From Lithodes maja (lineage: Eukaryota > Arthropoda > Malacostraca > Decapoda > Lithodidae), in contig JBAKBP010012992.1 in assembly GCA_037953745.1 (NCBI GenBank), positions 1-64,000 on the forward strand: DNA of 64,000 nt, in the 5' to 3' direction. The stretch's first letter is position 1. Each line of letters begins with the position of its first letter. The notes under the pieces are model-generated. The model made no database searches. It was given only the letters and a program-made list of their open reading frames with translations, and was not told where the DNA came from. The position numbers and the translations under genes are program-made. Below are positions 63,398-64,000 of the stretch, one piece after another.

Positions 63398-64000
63398 CTG
63401 GTAAATGTTGTTGGTCCTGGTTGAATTCTCTGGCTGAGTGCAAAATGGGTTGGTGTAAAATAATGTCAATACTGGACTGTACAGTAAAAGCCCATTTATT
63501 CGTACTTCAAATATTCGAACATTCAGAAAAACCAAACTAAATGCCATCCCATTAGGTTACTTCCATGCTAGATCATTGGCACAAATTTGAATCTTAACCG
63601 AACTCCTGCCGCTGGAGAGCTTACCAAAGCGGCCGCCACACGGCACAACAAACTGCCTCAACATCAGGTATTGTGATAATTTCCCTTTGACTGCATCTTA
63701 TAGTTTTCATCCTGCAATACTTTTGGCATCCTGCTGGATACTAGCCTTTCCTATGGCTCCTCTTAAACCCCAGAAACGCAAGCGAGTCATGTTGACCTAG
63801 TAGGAGTCGAGATCTACTTGTTGAAATAGTCTACCGGTTGAGTACTGGGGAATCATTTTGAGTACCGTTAATTTGTATTTCCAGCAAAGGGATAGAGTTG
63901 GCGATCTATAATATTATACATCTCAGGTTTGGACAGTGGTGCAAAAGTGTGTATAGGTTCAACCGTATACATTATGTAAATATGATCCCTTATATGATTT
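63398..64000. other. No gene recognised
   Basis: Unassigned sequence to the window end. Confidence 0.4.

Noticed and set aside
1..64000. tRNA or rRNA genes
   Set aside because: No cloverleaf-like or rRNA core sequence was recognised by eye; a tRNAscan-SE run would settle it.

Overview
The window is eukaryotic, most likely from an arthropod and plausibly a decapod crustacean (inference). It holds a spliced gene with GT-AG introns, interstitial TTAGG repeats (the arthropod telomere motif), and dense nested families of CR1/jockey-like LINEs, Penelope-like elements (PLEs), a SINE, TTAA-flanked MITEs and Tigger/Tc1-type elements. I saw no rRNA, tRNA or CRISPR, and no bacterial gene organisation.

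The one convincing host gene is a USP36/USP42-type ubiquitin-specific protease on the + strand, about 13.96-37.57 kb. It can be read as 13 coding exons giving roughly 1,460 residues. Exons 2-8 encode the catalytic domain: Cys box GNTCYLN, a CxxC/CxxC zinc ribbon, and His box GGHYTA. Exons 9-11 encode a low-complexity Ser/Lys/Asn-rich tail. Exons 12-13 carry the family C-terminal motif YDEEFDHGK. Two reading-frame problems (about 35.40 kb and 37.35 kb) and two decayed partial copies of exon 3 are visible.

Layout. 0.3-1.85 kb: LINE endonuclease/RT fragment (-). 1.85-4.35 kb: PLE 'A' without a visible GIY-YIG domain (-). 4.6-7.5 kb: CR1-like LINE with a long ORF (-). 7.5-9 kb: MITEs, TTAGG repeats and a tandem duplication. 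9-11.5 kb: jockey-like LINE (+) split by a TTAA MITE. 11.5-13.8 kb: MITE, SINE, CR1 tails. 13.96-37.57 kb: USP36. Its intron 4 contains a 10.2-kb degraded DNA transposon (XPG-like nuclease plus CXC cysteine cluster, Academ-like) that was itself hit by two LINEs, a Tigger element and a TTAA MITE. Its intron 8 contains a TTAA MITE and a LINE dimer. 37.6-51 kb: minisatellite, SINEs, foldback elements and LINE tails. 51.08-60.09 kb: a head-to-head inverted pair of GIY-YIG PLEs ('B') carrying four later insertions. 60.1-63.4 kb: two more PLE A copies, one nested inside a SINE.

Several insertions are dated relative to one another by target-site duplications readable in the sequence (11 bp, 9 bp, 13 bp, 12 bp, TTAA, TA). 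The least ordinary objects are the Academ-like element with its stack of insertions, the PLE inverted pair with a hammerhead-ribozyme-like motif in both arms, the SINE that shares its 3' tail with a local LINE, and the LINE dimer inserted as one unit.
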